From contig JBIKXS010000008.1 in assembly GCA_044355655.1 (NCBI GenBank), forward strand, positions 29,549 through 93,548: DNA of 64,000 nt, in the 5' to 3' direction. The translations under genes were made by a program, and so were the position numbers. A model generated the notes under the pieces. It saw nothing but the letters and a program-made list of their open reading frames with translations. It was not told the DNA's origin and did no database searches. How positions within the stretch are numbered: position 1 is the first letter of the stretch; each line of letters opens with the position of its first letter. The stretch is from UBA3064 sp023258775 (lineage in GTDB: Bacteria > Pseudomonadota > Gammaproteobacteria > Burkholderiales > Burkholderiaceae_E). Shown here in pieces: positions 18,191 to 26,562 of the stretch.

Positions 18191-18517
18191 ATGACGCACG
18201 TCGTAATGGAATCTTGCATCCGCTGCCGCTACACCGATTGTGTGGATGTTTGCCCGGTTGATTGCTTCAGGGAAGGACCCAATATGCTGGTCATCGATCC
18301 CGATGAGTGCATTGATTGCGCCGTTTGTATTCCCGAGTGTCCTGTAGATGCGATTCGTGCCGAAGAAGATGTGCCCCCAGACCAGGAACACATGATCAAA
18401 CTCAACCTTGAGCTTTCAAAAGGCGGATGGCCAAGCATCACGCGAGCAAAAGGTGCTCTCCCCGATGCCGAGGATTGGAAAGACAAATCCGGAAAACTCG
18501 CCGAACTGAAACGCTAA
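18191..18517 (+). CDS. fdxA: Seven-iron ferredoxin FdxA
   Basis: 108 residues. Cys9, Cys17 and the Cys-Pro pair at 50 fit the 3Fe-4S cluster of 7Fe ferredoxins, with the additional Cys12; Cys21, Cys40, Cys43 and Cys46 fit the 4Fe-4S cluster (CIDCAVCIPECP). The helical C-terminal extension is typical of the Azotobacter FdI group. A good TAGAAT at 18155-18160 could be a -10 element. PhaZ follows after 15 bp. Confidence 0.95.
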   Translation: MTHVVMESCIRCRYTDCVDVCPVDCFREGPNMLVIDPDECIDCAVCIPECPVDAIRAEEDVPPDQEHMIKLNLELSKGGWPSITRAKGALPDAEDWKDKSGKLAELKR

Positions 18518-18532
18518 CAAGGACACAGCACC

Positions 18533-19798
18533 ATGCTTTATCAATGGCGGGAAGCACAGCGGGCCTTTTTGCAGCCACTTTCAGATTGGGCTTTGTCGGC
18601 ATCTCAAATGTATGCCAACCCCTACAGCCCTTTGGCGCACATTCCTGGTGCTGCGCGTGTCTCAGCGGGTCTCGAGCTTATGCATCGTCTGGGCAAAGAA
18701 TACGAAAAGCCCCCTTTCGACATTAAAAACGTCATGATCGAGGGCGAAGAAGTGCCGATCATTGAACGTTGCGTACTCAATAAGCCGTTTTGTAAATTAA
18801 TACGATTTGAACGCTTGCTCCCGAAGTCGTTGGGCCATCGTGAGAATGATCCCTCGGTTTTGATGTTTGCGCCGCTATCGGGACACCACGCAACCTTGCT
18901 GCGCGATACCGTCCGTACCATGCTGCCCGATCACAATGTTTACATCACCGATTGGGTTGACGCTCGAATGGTGCCCCTTGCAGCTGGCAATTTTCACCTT
19001 AACGACTATGTAAATTATTGCATCGAATTTTTCAGGCTTCTCGGTCCCGAGGTTCACTCGATGTCGGTTTGTCAGCCCACGGTGCCAGTGATGGCTGCCA
19101 TCAGTTTGATGTGTTCGCTTAACGACAAAGCGCGCCCGCTTAGTATGACCATGATGGGTGGGCCGATTGACTCAAGGCGTAGCCCTACCACCGTTAACCA
19201 ATATGCAACAGACCGACCTTTTGCCTGGTTTGAAAACAATGTGATTTTTCGCGTGCCTGGCAAATACCCGGGTGCGGGGCGTCGGGTTTACCCAGGCTTT
19301 TTGCAGCACGCGGGCTTTATCGCCATGAACCCTGATCGTCACGCAACCTCGCATTGGGATTTTTACGAAAGCCTCGTGCGTGGCGACATGGAAGACGCTG
19401 AGCAGCACCGCCGTTTTTATGATGAGTACAACGCTGTACTCGATATGCCAGCCGAATATTATCTTGACACCATTCAAACGGTGTTTCAGGCACACAAACT
19501 TCCCCACGGTACCTGGGAGGTTATTGTTGATGGCAAAAAATTGAAGGTCGACCCAAAAGCGATTCGCGATGTACCGCTATTCACCATCGAAGGCGAGCTT
19601 GACGATATCTCGGGTTCTGGCCAAACCGAGGCGGCCCATGGCCTAACACCCAATCTTGCCCCAGCGCACAAGCAGCACCATGTAGCAAAGGGTGCAGGTC
19701 ACTATGGCATTTTCAGCGGAAGGCGCTGGCGCGAGTTGATTTACCCTCAGGTTCGGGATTTCATCGTTGCGCATCCCGGCCGCATCAAAACGCGCTAA
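18533..19798 (+). CDS. phaZ: Intracellular polyhydroxyalkanoate depolymerase
   Basis: 421 residues, no signal peptide. Degrades stored PHB granules. The nucleophile is Cys180 in HSMSVCQPTVPVMAA, matching the cysteine-type intracellular PhaZ of Cupriavidus rather than a serine lipase box. The C-terminal His is in KGAGHYGIFSGRRW. Together with bktB downstream this indicates PHA turnover. In a run fdxA-phaZ-rnfB-nth with short gaps. Confidence 0.94.
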   Translation: MLYQWREAQRAFLQPLSDWALSASQMYANPYSPLAHIPGAARVSAGLELMHRLGKEYEKPPFDIKNVMIEGEEVPIIERCVLNKPFCKLIRFERLLPKSLGHRENDPSVLMFAPLSGHHATLLRDTVRTMLPDHNVYITDWVDARMVPLAAGNFHLNDYVNYCIEFFRLLGPEVHSMSVCQPTVPVMAAISLMCSLNDKARPLSMTMMGGPIDSRRSPTTVNQYATDRPFAWFENNVIFRVPGKYPGAGRRVYPGFLQHAGFIAMNPDRHATSHWDFYESLVRGDMEDAEQHRRFYDEYNAVLDMPAEYYLDTIQTVFQAHKLPHGTWEVIVDGKKLKVDPKAIRDVPLFTIEGELDDISGSGQTEAAHGLTPNLAPAHKQHHVAKGAGHYGIFSGRRWRELIYPQVRDFIVAHPGRIKTR

Positions 19799-19815
19799 AG
19801 CCGGGCGGGTCCAAG

Positions 19816-20454
19816 ATGGATCTTGCTGAGGCAATCAATCAGATCCTTCCTCAAACCCAGTGCACCCGTTGCGGCTACCCAGCCTGTAAACCCTATGCGC
19901 AAGCAATTGCTCATGGCTTGGCTGATATCAATCGTTGCCCACCCGGGGGACAAAAAGGCATCGAGGCGCTCTCGCAACTGACAGGCCGGAGCGTCAAGCC
20001 GCTAGACCCTGACTGTGGTAACGAGCAAAGCCTGCGCTTTGCTTGGGTTGTGGCCGAGGATTGCATCGGTTGCACCAAATGCATCATCGCCTGTCCGGTT
20101 GATGCGATTTTAGGCGGTCCACAACGTTTACACGCAGTGATCGCCGAACGGTGCACAGGCTGTGAACTTTGCCTGCCTCCCTGCCCTGTTGACTGTATCG
20201 AGATGCGGCCATGGCAGCCCGAACGCGAATGGACCGCGGCAGACGCTCAGCAAGCCAGAGTCCGTTTTGAGCATCGCGCCGAGCGAATAAGAAGGCAAGA
20301 AGAGGAAGGCCTTCGCTATCAACTCGAAAAAGCCCACGTCAAGCGCCAGTCGGATGCGGCATCCACCCCTCGAGCGCGCGCAATCATCGATGCAGCTATC
20401 GCCCGAGCGAAGGAAAAGCAAGATAGTTTAGGCAGGAAAGCTCACGGACGATGA
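19816..20454 (+). CDS. rsxB: RnfB/RsxB-like electron transport protein
   Basis: 212 residues. The N-terminal Fe-S domain has Cys16, Cys19, Cys24 and Cys41 (TRCGYPACKPYA...RCPPGG). Two ferredoxin motifs follow: CIGCTKCIIACPVDAI and CTGCELCLPPCPVDCIEM. The usual N-terminal membrane helix of RnfB is absent, as in many betaproteobacterial copies that sit beside nth. No other Rnf subunit is nearby, so a role outside the full complex is likely. The stop overlaps the nth ATG (ATGA). Confidence 0.92.
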   Translation: MDLAEAINQILPQTQCTRCGYPACKPYAQAIAHGLADINRCPPGGQKGIEALSQLTGRSVKPLDPDCGNEQSLRFAWVVAEDCIGCTKCIIACPVDAILGGPQRLHAVIAERCTGCELCLPPCPVDCIEMRPWQPEREWTAADAQQARVRFEHRAERIRRQEEEGLRYQLEKAHVKRQSDAASTPRARAIIDAAIARAKEKQDSLGRKAHGR

Positions 20455-21257
20455 ATAAGGCTAAACGACGTGAGATGTTTGAGCGCTGGCGCGCAGCCAA
20501 CCCTCATCCTCAAACCGAGCTGAACTGGCGCAATCCCTTTGAATTATTGATCGCAGTGATCCTTTCGGCCCAGGCCACCGATAAGAGCGTGAATCTGGGC
20601 ACACGAGGCTTATTTGCCGAGGCGCCTGATCCTGCCTCGATGCTCAAGCTCGGCGAGGCTGGTCTCATCAAACACATCAAACACATTGGTTTGTACCAAT
20701 CCAAAGCCAAGCATGTTTTAGAAACCTGCGCCATGTTGCTCGAGCATCACGATGGTGAGGTGCCGCGCGAGCGCGAAGCATTAGAGGCGCTCGCAGGTGT
20801 TGGCAGAAAAACCGCGAACGTCGTGCTCAACACAGCCTTTGGCCAGGCCACGATGGCAGTCGACACCCATATTTTTCGGGTCGCCAATCGAACAGGTTTG
20901 GCCCCCGGTAAAGATGTTCTGGCAGTCGAAATGAAACTGCTGCGCTTCATCGAAGCCGAGTTTTTACATGATGCCCATCACTGGCTGATCCTGCATGGGC
21001 GCTATGTGTGTAAAGCGCGAAAGCCCGATTGCCCGACATGCATGGTGGCGGACTTGTGTGATATGAAAAATAAAACAAAGGTCGAGGCTTTGATCCAAAC
21101 CGCGCAGAAGAAATCGGCCCCAGGCCAAACTCAAGCTCAGGCCAAGCTCGCACCAAGCTCAGACCAAGCTCAGACCAAGCTCAGACCAAGCACGGACCAA
21201 GCTCGGGCCAAACTCAAGCCAAGCAATCGACGCGATCTTCGTCAAAGCAATCGATGA
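20451..21257 (+). CDS. nth: Endonuclease III with repetitive C-terminal tail
   Basis: DNA glycosylase/AP lyase for oxidised pyrimidines. The catalytic part (about 1-212) has the HhH motif LAGVGRKTANVVL with the catalytic Lys, the Asp in VDTHIFRVANR, and the 4Fe-4S ligands in CKARKPDCPTCMVADLC. The protein is 268 residues against about 211 for the family. The extra tail consists of 11-residue repeats (for example KLRPSTDQARA) encoded by an 11-bp tandem repeat at the DNA level. Confidence 0.95.
   Translation: MNKAKRREMFERWRAANPHPQTELNWRNPFELLIAVILSAQATDKSVNLGTRGLFAEAPDPASMLKLGEAGLIKHIKHIGLYQSKAKHVLETCAMLLEHHDGEVPREREALEALAGVGRKTANVVLNTAFGQATMAVDTHIFRVANRTGLAPGKDVLAVEMKLLRFIEAEFLHDAHHWLILHGRYVCKARKPDCPTCMVADLCDMKNKTKVEALIQTAQKKSAPGQTQAQAKLAPSSDQAQTKLRPSTDQARAKLKPSNRRDLRQSNR
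21124..21222. repeat. 11-bp tandem repeat inside the 3' end of nth
   Basis: Units of AAGCTCAGACC and close variants follow each other from about 21145, with diverged copies on both sides. Because 11 is not a multiple of 3, three DNA units give one 11-residue protein repeat read in all three frames, none of which contains a stop. Flanks suggest slippage expansion at a gene end. Confidence 0.85.
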
Positions 21258-21313
21258 CAGCCAAAATAAGATCTCTTAATCGGTCAGATTCCTGATTACA
21301 GCGCTGAGATCAC

Positions 21314-21745
21314 ATGCTATTTAATCCTAGTTCTGCCGACGTCCGACGCTTTTTTTGTGATGCCTGGTTACGCAACCAGCAAGGACAACCATGCGAACCG
21401 CTGCAAGTGCTGGCGGCATCCTGGTGCACCGAACATCCTGAGTATCACGTACTGCTCGAGCAACCCGATCGCGCAGTCGGAGAGGCCTTTCGTCCCGAAT
21501 CGGGTCACGAAAACCCCTTCTTGCACTTGTCAATGCACCTTGCTATCGAAGAACAGATCGGCGCTGACCAACCGCCAGGGATTCGTAAAGCTTGGCAATC
21601 GCTTCTGCTCAGGGCACACGGCGATCGCCACAAGGCAGCGCACGAAGCTATGGAGTGCCTAGGACTTGTCCTTTGGGACGCGCAACGTCAAAAGCGTATG
21701 CCCGATACCGATGCCTACCTCGAGTGTTTAAAGCGTCGCGGGTAG
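21314..21745 (+). CDS. DUF1841 family protein
   Basis: 143 residues, cytoplasmic, function unknown. MLFNPSSADVRRFFCDAW, ENPFLHLSMHLAIEEQ and AHEAMECLGLVLWDAQR are the conserved blocks of this proteobacterial family; two His lie in the second block and one opens the third. It lies 56 bp after nth, an arrangement seen in related genomes. Confidence 0.85.
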   Translation: MLFNPSSADVRRFFCDAWLRNQQGQPCEPLQVLAASWCTEHPEYHVLLEQPDRAVGEAFRPESGHENPFLHLSMHLAIEEQIGADQPPGIRKAWQSLLLRAHGDRHKAAHEAMECLGLVLWDAQRQKRMPDTDAYLECLKRRG

Positions 21746-21815
21746 GCTCGAGCCTGCGAGGACTGGTCTGGTGATTTAAGATGACGGACTTGTGACAGCT
21801 TTAAGGCGCTCCGCC

Positions 21816-22451
21816 ATGTTTTCTCGCCTCATGCCGGCTGACGGCAACTTTTTTGAACACTTTGACAAACTCGCAGCCCAGGTGGTTGAGGGTAATAAGG
21901 TCCTTGTCGAACTGCTTCACCGTTTCGACGACCTGGCAGCTCGCAAGCAATTGATCGCCAAGGTGGACGACATCGAGAAATCGGCAGACAAAACCACACT
22001 CGATACAATTGCCATGGCGCACAAGACTTTTGTCACGCCGATCGATCGGGATCAGATCCACACCCTGGTCAATGGACTCGACGATGTGCTTGATCTGGTT
22101 CAGGATGTCGCCGAAGCCGTGGTGCTCTATGACTTGCAAAGCGTCACCAAGGAAGCGGTGCAATTGGCGGAACTGGGCTTAATGTCGGCCGAGCGATTGC
22201 GTCATGCTGTAAAGCTCATGTCGAACTGGGATAACGCGCGCTCGATCCTGCAAACCTGCGAGGAAATCGATCGCCTCGAGTCGGATGCCGATCGGGTGAT
22301 GCGGGCCGCTATGTCCAAGCTTTTCCGCGACGAGGAAAATGCCAAGCAAGTTATCAAAATGAAGGCAGTCTACGAACTTCTCGAAGAACTCACCGATAAG
22401 TGTAAAGACGCAGCGAAAATCGTCGAAGTCGTCGTGCTCGACCACGCTTGA
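21816..22451 (+). CDS. DUF47/PhoU-like phosphate transport regulator
   Basis: 211 residues from the ATG at 21816 (MFSRLMPADGNFFEHF, the conserved family start; a GTG at 21792 would add eight residues). All-helical PhoU-like protein that accompanies Pit phosphate carriers. Conserved features: DDIEKSADKTTLD and ETCEEIDRLESDADRVMR-like metal-binding helices. The stop overlaps the ATG of pit (TGATG), suggesting coupled translation. Confidence 0.92.
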   Translation: MFSRLMPADGNFFEHFDKLAAQVVEGNKVLVELLHRFDDLAARKQLIAKVDDIEKSADKTTLDTIAMAHKTFVTPIDRDQIHTLVNGLDDVLDLVQDVAEAVVLYDLQSVTKEAVQLAELGLMSAERLRHAVKLMSNWDNARSILQTCEEIDRLESDADRVMRAAMSKLFRDEENAKQVIKMKAVYELLEELTDKCKDAAKIVEVVVLDHA

Positions 22452-23455
22452 TGGACCCTTTAAGCATGTCAATGACAGTGCTGATTAGCCTGATTGCACT
22501 GGCATTGTTTTTTGATTTCATCAATGGTTTTCACGATGCGGCAAATTCGATTGCTACGATTGTTACCACGGGCGTGTTAAAGCCATTTCAAGCGGTGCTC
22601 TGGGCGGCAAGCTTCAACATGCTTGCCATTTTCTTTTTTGAACTGAAAGTTGCTGCAACCGTCGGAAAAGGAATTATCGATCCTTCTTTTATTGATCACG
22701 TTATTATTTTCGGAGCGTTAAGTGGTGCTATCTCGTGGAATTTGATCACTTGGTGGCTGGGCATTCCATCTAGCTCTTCGCATGCCCTCATCGGAGGCAT
22801 GATCGGTGCTGCGATGCTGAAAACTGGCCCGGTAGCCCTACTTGGCAGTGGTATTGCCAAAACCCTCGTTTTTATTCTTGTCGCGCCCTTGCTTGGGTTT
22901 TTATTGTCGAGTCTGATTGTTGTCGCGACAGCCTGGCTGCTTCGAGGCACAACCCCGCGCAGAGTGGACCGCTGGTTTCGAAGGCTTCAGTTGATTTCCT
23001 CTGGCCTTTACAGCCTCGGACACGGCGCCAATGATGCGCAAAAGACCATGGGCATCATCTGGCTGCTGCTGATTTCTGCCAACATCACAAGTCGCGATCA
23101 CCTCCCTTCGTGGGTGATTTGGTCGGCCTATCTTGCCATTGGCCTTGGCACGCTTTTCGGTGGCTGGCGTATTGTTAAGACGATGGGGCAAGGCATCACG
23201 CGACTCAAGCCAGTCGGAGGCTTTGCGGCGGAGACAGGAGGGGCGATGAGTCTCTTCATTGCTTCGGGTTTTGGCATTCCAGTTTCTACAACCCATACCA
23301 TTACAGGATCGATTGTAGGCGTTGGGGCTGCTGATAGGATGAGTGCTGTTCGCTGGGCTGTGGCGGGACGAATCGTTTGGGCATGGATTGTCACCATTCC
23401 TGCAGCGGGGATGCTGGCTGCAATTGCCTGCCTTGCAGGTTCGAAATTTTTATAA
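22451..23455 (+). CDS. pit: PiT-family inorganic phosphate transporter
   Basis: 334 residues from ATG 22451. Multi-pass inner-membrane symporter of phosphate or metal-phosphate. Signature repeats are FFDFINGFHDAANSIATIV in the N-terminal half and SLGHGANDAQKTMGII in the C-terminal half, with PSSSSHALIGG and VSTTHTITGSIVG. Short form without the large central cytoplasmic loop, typical of the DUF47-linked group. Confidence 0.94.
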   Translation: MDPLSMSMTVLISLIALALFFDFINGFHDAANSIATIVTTGVLKPFQAVLWAASFNMLAIFFFELKVAATVGKGIIDPSFIDHVIIFGALSGAISWNLITWWLGIPSSSSHALIGGMIGAAMLKTGPVALLGSGIAKTLVFILVAPLLGFLLSSLIVVATAWLLRGTTPRRVDRWFRRLQLISSGLYSLGHGANDAQKTMGIIWLLLISANITSRDHLPSWVIWSAYLAIGLGTLFGGWRIVKTMGQGITRLKPVGGFAAETGGAMSLFIASGFGIPVSTTHTITGSIVGVGAADRMSAVRWAVAGRIVWAWIVTIPAAGMLAAIACLAGSKFL

Positions 23456-23473
23456 ACTAAGTGCGAGCTTTTT

Positions 23474-24169
23474 GTGCTCATGGATCGATCGACCCAATGG
23501 CTAGAGCTACCCCCCATTACCCAAGGGATAAAGCCAAACCGTTTATTGATTTTTTTGCCAGGCGAAAGCAGTGCAGAATTATTCACGCCTGTTGCGATCG
23601 CATGGCAACTTAAGTTTCCAAGCGCGATTTGCATCATCTTGCAACCTCCGCTTCGCAACTCGCTTTGGTGGGGAAAAGGTCACAGCCGCCGCGACGCGGC
23701 GCCGGCCTGCGCCCGCGAGGTTGCGCGTAACGTTCAGCATCATCAACAAGCATTCGGCCTGCTAGCCTCTCAGACCGCGCTAATTGGCTTTTCGCAGGGT
23801 GGAACTGTGGCACTGGAACTGGCCCGAAGAACAAGGCCGGAACCTGACGCTGATGCCACAGGCCTAGAATTGCCGGTTTGCAGTATCGTCGTCGCTTACG
23901 CGGCTCAACTAGCACGACCGCTGAGCGCTCGCGAAAGCGTTGTGTGCTCGGTTCATCTGATACACGGCGATCTGGATCATCGTGTGCCCTCGATTTATGG
24001 GCAACAAGCTTACAAAAGCCTGAAAGCCGCCGGCGCTGATGTGACATTGGACTTACTTGCCGATTCAACGCATACGATTGGACAAGATGGCGTTATTGTT
24101 GGCACGATGCGCGCCATGCAGAGTATTTTCCGTGGTCGACGCAAAGGGCAGGTACCCACACTGCATTAA
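23474..24169 (+). CDS. Alpha/beta hydrolase (phospholipase/carboxylesterase, YpfH-like)
   Basis: About 231 residues; GTG at 23474 or ATG at 23480 are both possible starts. Catalytic triad candidates: Ser in IGFSQGGTVAL, Asp in HGDLDHRVPS and His in DSTHTIG. No signal peptide. The layout fits the small cytoplasmic esterases of the YpfH/carboxylesterase 2 group. It begins 18 bp after pit; the link with phosphate uptake is only positional. Confidence 0.85.
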   Translation: MLMDRSTQWLELPPITQGIKPNRLLIFLPGESSAELFTPVAIAWQLKFPSAICIILQPPLRNSLWWGKGHSRRDAAPACAREVARNVQHHQQAFGLLASQTALIGFSQGGTVALELARRTRPEPDADATGLELPVCSIVVAYAAQLARPLSARESVVCSVHLIHGDLDHRVPSIYGQQAYKSLKAAGADVTLDLLADSTHTIGQDGVIVGTMRAMQSIFRGRRKGQVPTLH

Positions 24170-24200
24170 GTGTGGTTTTCATGTCCTTGTAGGCATGTCG

Positions 24201-24250
24201 TTGTGGTTCGGTTATTGCTCAATTGTGGTTCGGTTATTGCTAAATTGTGA
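24201..24250. repeat. 22-bp tandem duplication upstream of bktB
   Basis: Two adjacent copies of a 22-bp unit beginning TTGTGGTTCGG (24201-24222 and 24223-24244, one mismatch), plus a six-base partial third copy. They lie 35 bp upstream of the bktB ATG. They could duplicate a promoter or operator element. Confidence 0.75.
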
Positions 24251-24284
24251 TTTAGTCAACGTTCAGATTCTCGAGGAGATTCCC

Positions 24285-25475
24285 ATGAGTAGAGAAGTGG
24301 TCGTAGTCGAAGGTGCCCGCACTGCGGTCGGGACCTTTGGCGGCAGTTTGAAAGACTTTGCACCCACGAAGCTAGCGGCCAGTGTTGTTCGCGAGGCCGT
24401 GAGCCGTGCCGGTATTGACCCCGCAGAAGTAGGCCACCTGGCCTTCGGTCATGTGGTTAACACCGAGCCCCGCGATATGTATTTATCGAGGGTCGCAGCG
24501 ATTGAAGGCGGTCTGAGCAAGGACACGCCCGCAATGAATGTGAACCGCCTTTGCGGTAGCGGTTTACAAGCCATTGTCAGCGCGGCCCAATCCATATTGC
24601 TTGGCGATGCTGATATAGCCATCGGCGGTGGTGCTGAATGTATGAGTCGTGGTCCTTACGTGCTGCCTGCAGAGCGCTGGGGCGCCCGCATGGGCAACGG
24701 CTCAACCGTTGACATGATGGTTGGTGCGCTCACTGACCCCTTTCAAACCGTTCACATGGGTATCACTGCTGAGAACGTCGCCAAGCAGTGGGGTATTAGC
24801 CGCGAAGATCAGGATGCGCTTGCCGTTGAAAGCCACCAACGGGCAGCTCGAGCGATCGAAGAAGGACGCTTTAAGGCGCAAATCCTTGGCCTTGAAATCA
24901 AGTCGCGCAAAGGACCCGTGGTTTTTGACACCGACGAGCACGTCCGGATGGATGTTAAGCCAGAGGATATGAGCAAGCTAAAGCCAGTGTTCCTCAAGGA
25001 AAACGGCACAGTCACCGCCGGCAATGCTTCGGGCATTAATGATGGTGCGGCCGCTGTTGTCCTGATGGATGCAGCTGCAGCAGCACGTCATGGAAAAAAG
25101 GCTATGGCAAGACTGGTGAGTTATGCGCATGCTGGCGTTGAACCGCATATCATGGGTATTGGACCGGTTCCTGCATCCAGAAAGGCGCTCGCCAAAGCTG
25201 GATTACGTGCCGACCAAATGGACGTGGTTGAAGCCAACGAGGCGTTTGCTGCCCAAGCGCTTGCGGTTTGTCGCGATTTGGACCTCGATCCCGCAAAACT
25301 CAATCCAAATGGATCAGGAATTTCGCTGGGACACCCGATTGGTGCAACAGGTGCAATTATCACTATTAAAGCGATTCATGAACTGCAACGGATCGGTGGC
25401 CGTTATGCACTGGTTACCATGTGTATTGGTGGTGGTCAGGGTATCGCCGCAGTGTTTGAGCGCATCGAGCACTGA
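24285..25475 (+). CDS. bktB: Beta-ketothiolase (BktB-type acetyl-CoA acyltransferase)
   Basis: 396 residues from the ATG at 24285, which has a GAGGAG Shine-Dalgarno; a longer frame starting inside the upstream esterase gene has no thiolase homology before this point. Nucleophile Cys90 in NVNRLCGSGLQ, His in GISLGHPIGATGA and Cys in VTMCIGGGQG. The pattern SREVVVVEGARTAVGTFGGSLKD and EPRDMYLSRVAA is very close to BktB, which condenses acyl-CoAs for PHA precursors, including C5 units. Confidence 0.92.
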   Translation: MSREVVVVEGARTAVGTFGGSLKDFAPTKLAASVVREAVSRAGIDPAEVGHLAFGHVVNTEPRDMYLSRVAAIEGGLSKDTPAMNVNRLCGSGLQAIVSAAQSILLGDADIAIGGGAECMSRGPYVLPAERWGARMGNGSTVDMMVGALTDPFQTVHMGITAENVAKQWGISREDQDALAVESHQRAARAIEEGRFKAQILGLEIKSRKGPVVFDTDEHVRMDVKPEDMSKLKPVFLKENGTVTAGNASGINDGAAAVVLMDAAAAARHGKKAMARLVSYAHAGVEPHIMGIGPVPASRKALAKAGLRADQMDVVEANEAFAAQALAVCRDLDLDPAKLNPNGSGISLGHPIGATGAIITIKAIHELQRIGGRYALVTMCIGGGQGIAAVFERIEH

Positions 25476-25494
25476 TCACAAGCCAGACGGAAGG

Positions 25495-25575
25495 GGCCCT
25501 GTCGCGAAACCCGGCAAACAGGGCCTTATAACGACCAGAACAGGTATTACCCTGTCGCGAACCAGAATGGCAGGG
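25495..25575. terminator. Duplicated hairpins between convergent bktB and rpiA
   Basis: The first hairpin pairs GGCCCTGT (25495-25502) with ACAGGGCC (25518-25525), extended by two G-T pairs. A second, weaker copy pairs CCCTG (25550-25554) with CAGGG (25571-25575). Both carry the same CCCTGTCGCGAA 5' arm, spaced 52 bp apart, so one arose by duplication. The position between converging genes suits a bidirectional terminator, though T runs are short. Confidence 0.55.
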
Positions 25576-25608
25576 CCTTGTTGCCAAGCGAGAAGTCAGA
25601 ATCTCCAG

Positions 25609-26274
25609 CTAGGCTGACAAGGTCCTAATGCCTTCCTGCCCTGCAATAATGACCAAATCTGCTGGTCTTGCAGCGAAAATACCAACCGTGACCACGCCCG
25701 GCCACTGATTAATGGTCGACTCGAGCGCTTGGGGTGTGTCAATCCTTAGTCCTGACACATCGATGATCGGGTGACCGTTATCAGTTATAAAACCCTTACG
25801 TAGTCGAACCTCTGCCCCCATCGATTGAAGTTTTCTTGAAATTTGTGAATAAGCCATCGCCAGAATTTCGATAGGAAGCGGAAAAGCGCCAAGCTCTGGC
25901 ACGCATTTCGCCTCATCAACAATACAGACAAAGCGATCGGCAAGATCAACCAGGATTTTCTCGCGCGTTAGTGCGCCCCCTCCGCCTTTGATCAAGCAGC
26001 GCTTCGGATCGACCTCGTCGGCACCGTCGATATAAAGCGGCAAACGATCAATCGCATTTGCATCCAAGAGCCGAATGCCAAGCGCCTTTAAGCGCTTGCT
26101 GCTCGCTTCTGAACTCGAAACAGCCGCGGAAATTCGAATTCCTTGCTCGCCGATCAAGTCAATCAAGTGGTTGACAGTTGATCCCGTTCCCACACCCAGG
26201 ACCATGTCAGGCTTCACATGCTGAAGCGCAGCTTGCGCAGCAGCCCGCTTGAGGGCATCGCTTGAAGATGTCAC
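25609..26274 (-). CDS. rpiA: Ribose-5-phosphate isomerase A
   Basis: 221 residues, standard length. Interconverts ribose-5-P and ribulose-5-P. LGVGTGSTVNHLI, YIDGADEVDPKRCLIKGGGGALTREKI and the catalytic Asp/Lys region with FVCIVDEAKCV are characteristic. Single gene, converging with bktB. Confidence 0.97.
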   Translation of the reverse strand: MTSSSDALKRAAAQAALQHVKPDMVLGVGTGSTVNHLIDLIGEQGIRISAAVSSSEASSKRLKALGIRLLDANAIDRLPLYIDGADEVDPKRCLIKGGGGALTREKILVDLADRFVCIVDEAKCVPELGAFPLPIEILAMAYSQISRKLQSMGAEVRLRKGFITDNGHPIIDVSGLRIDTPQALESTINQWPGVVTVGIFAARPADLVIIAGQEGIRTLSA

Positions 26275-26286
26275 GAGATCGCTCCA

Positions 26287-26530
26287 ATCACAAAAAAGCG
26301 CAGCTACTGATCACAAAAAAGCGCTGCTAGTGGTCTGCTTATCATGGCCCGCACATGCATTAAGCCAAACAGATGCCACATACGGTCAGCCCAATAGATG
26401 CCACATGCATTCAGCCAAAAAACGCCAGCTCATCATTCACAAAGCCACGGACGCCAACTACTAAGCCACAGACGCCAACTACTAAGCCACGGACGCCAAC
26501 TCATGCAGTAAACCACAGACCCCAGCTCAT
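26287..26530. repeat. Cluster of short tandem duplications upstream of argA
   Basis: Three families in one gap. A 20-bp element ATCACAAAAAAGCGC... is at 26287-26306 and 26310-26329. A pair containing GATGCCACAT lies near 26365-26410. Three perfect-phase 21-bp units AAGCCACRGACGCCAACTACT are at 26442-26504, with a diverged fourth to 26530. The 288-bp gap separates divergent rpiA and argA and shows no convincing gene of its own. Confidence 0.8.
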
Positions 26531-26562
26531 TTTAAGCTGTAGCGTATGCGACAATCCGGGCC

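Noticed and set aside
26442..26504. Short regular repeats considered as a CRISPR array
   Set aside because: Units are directly adjacent at 21 bp with no unique spacers and no cas genes nearby.
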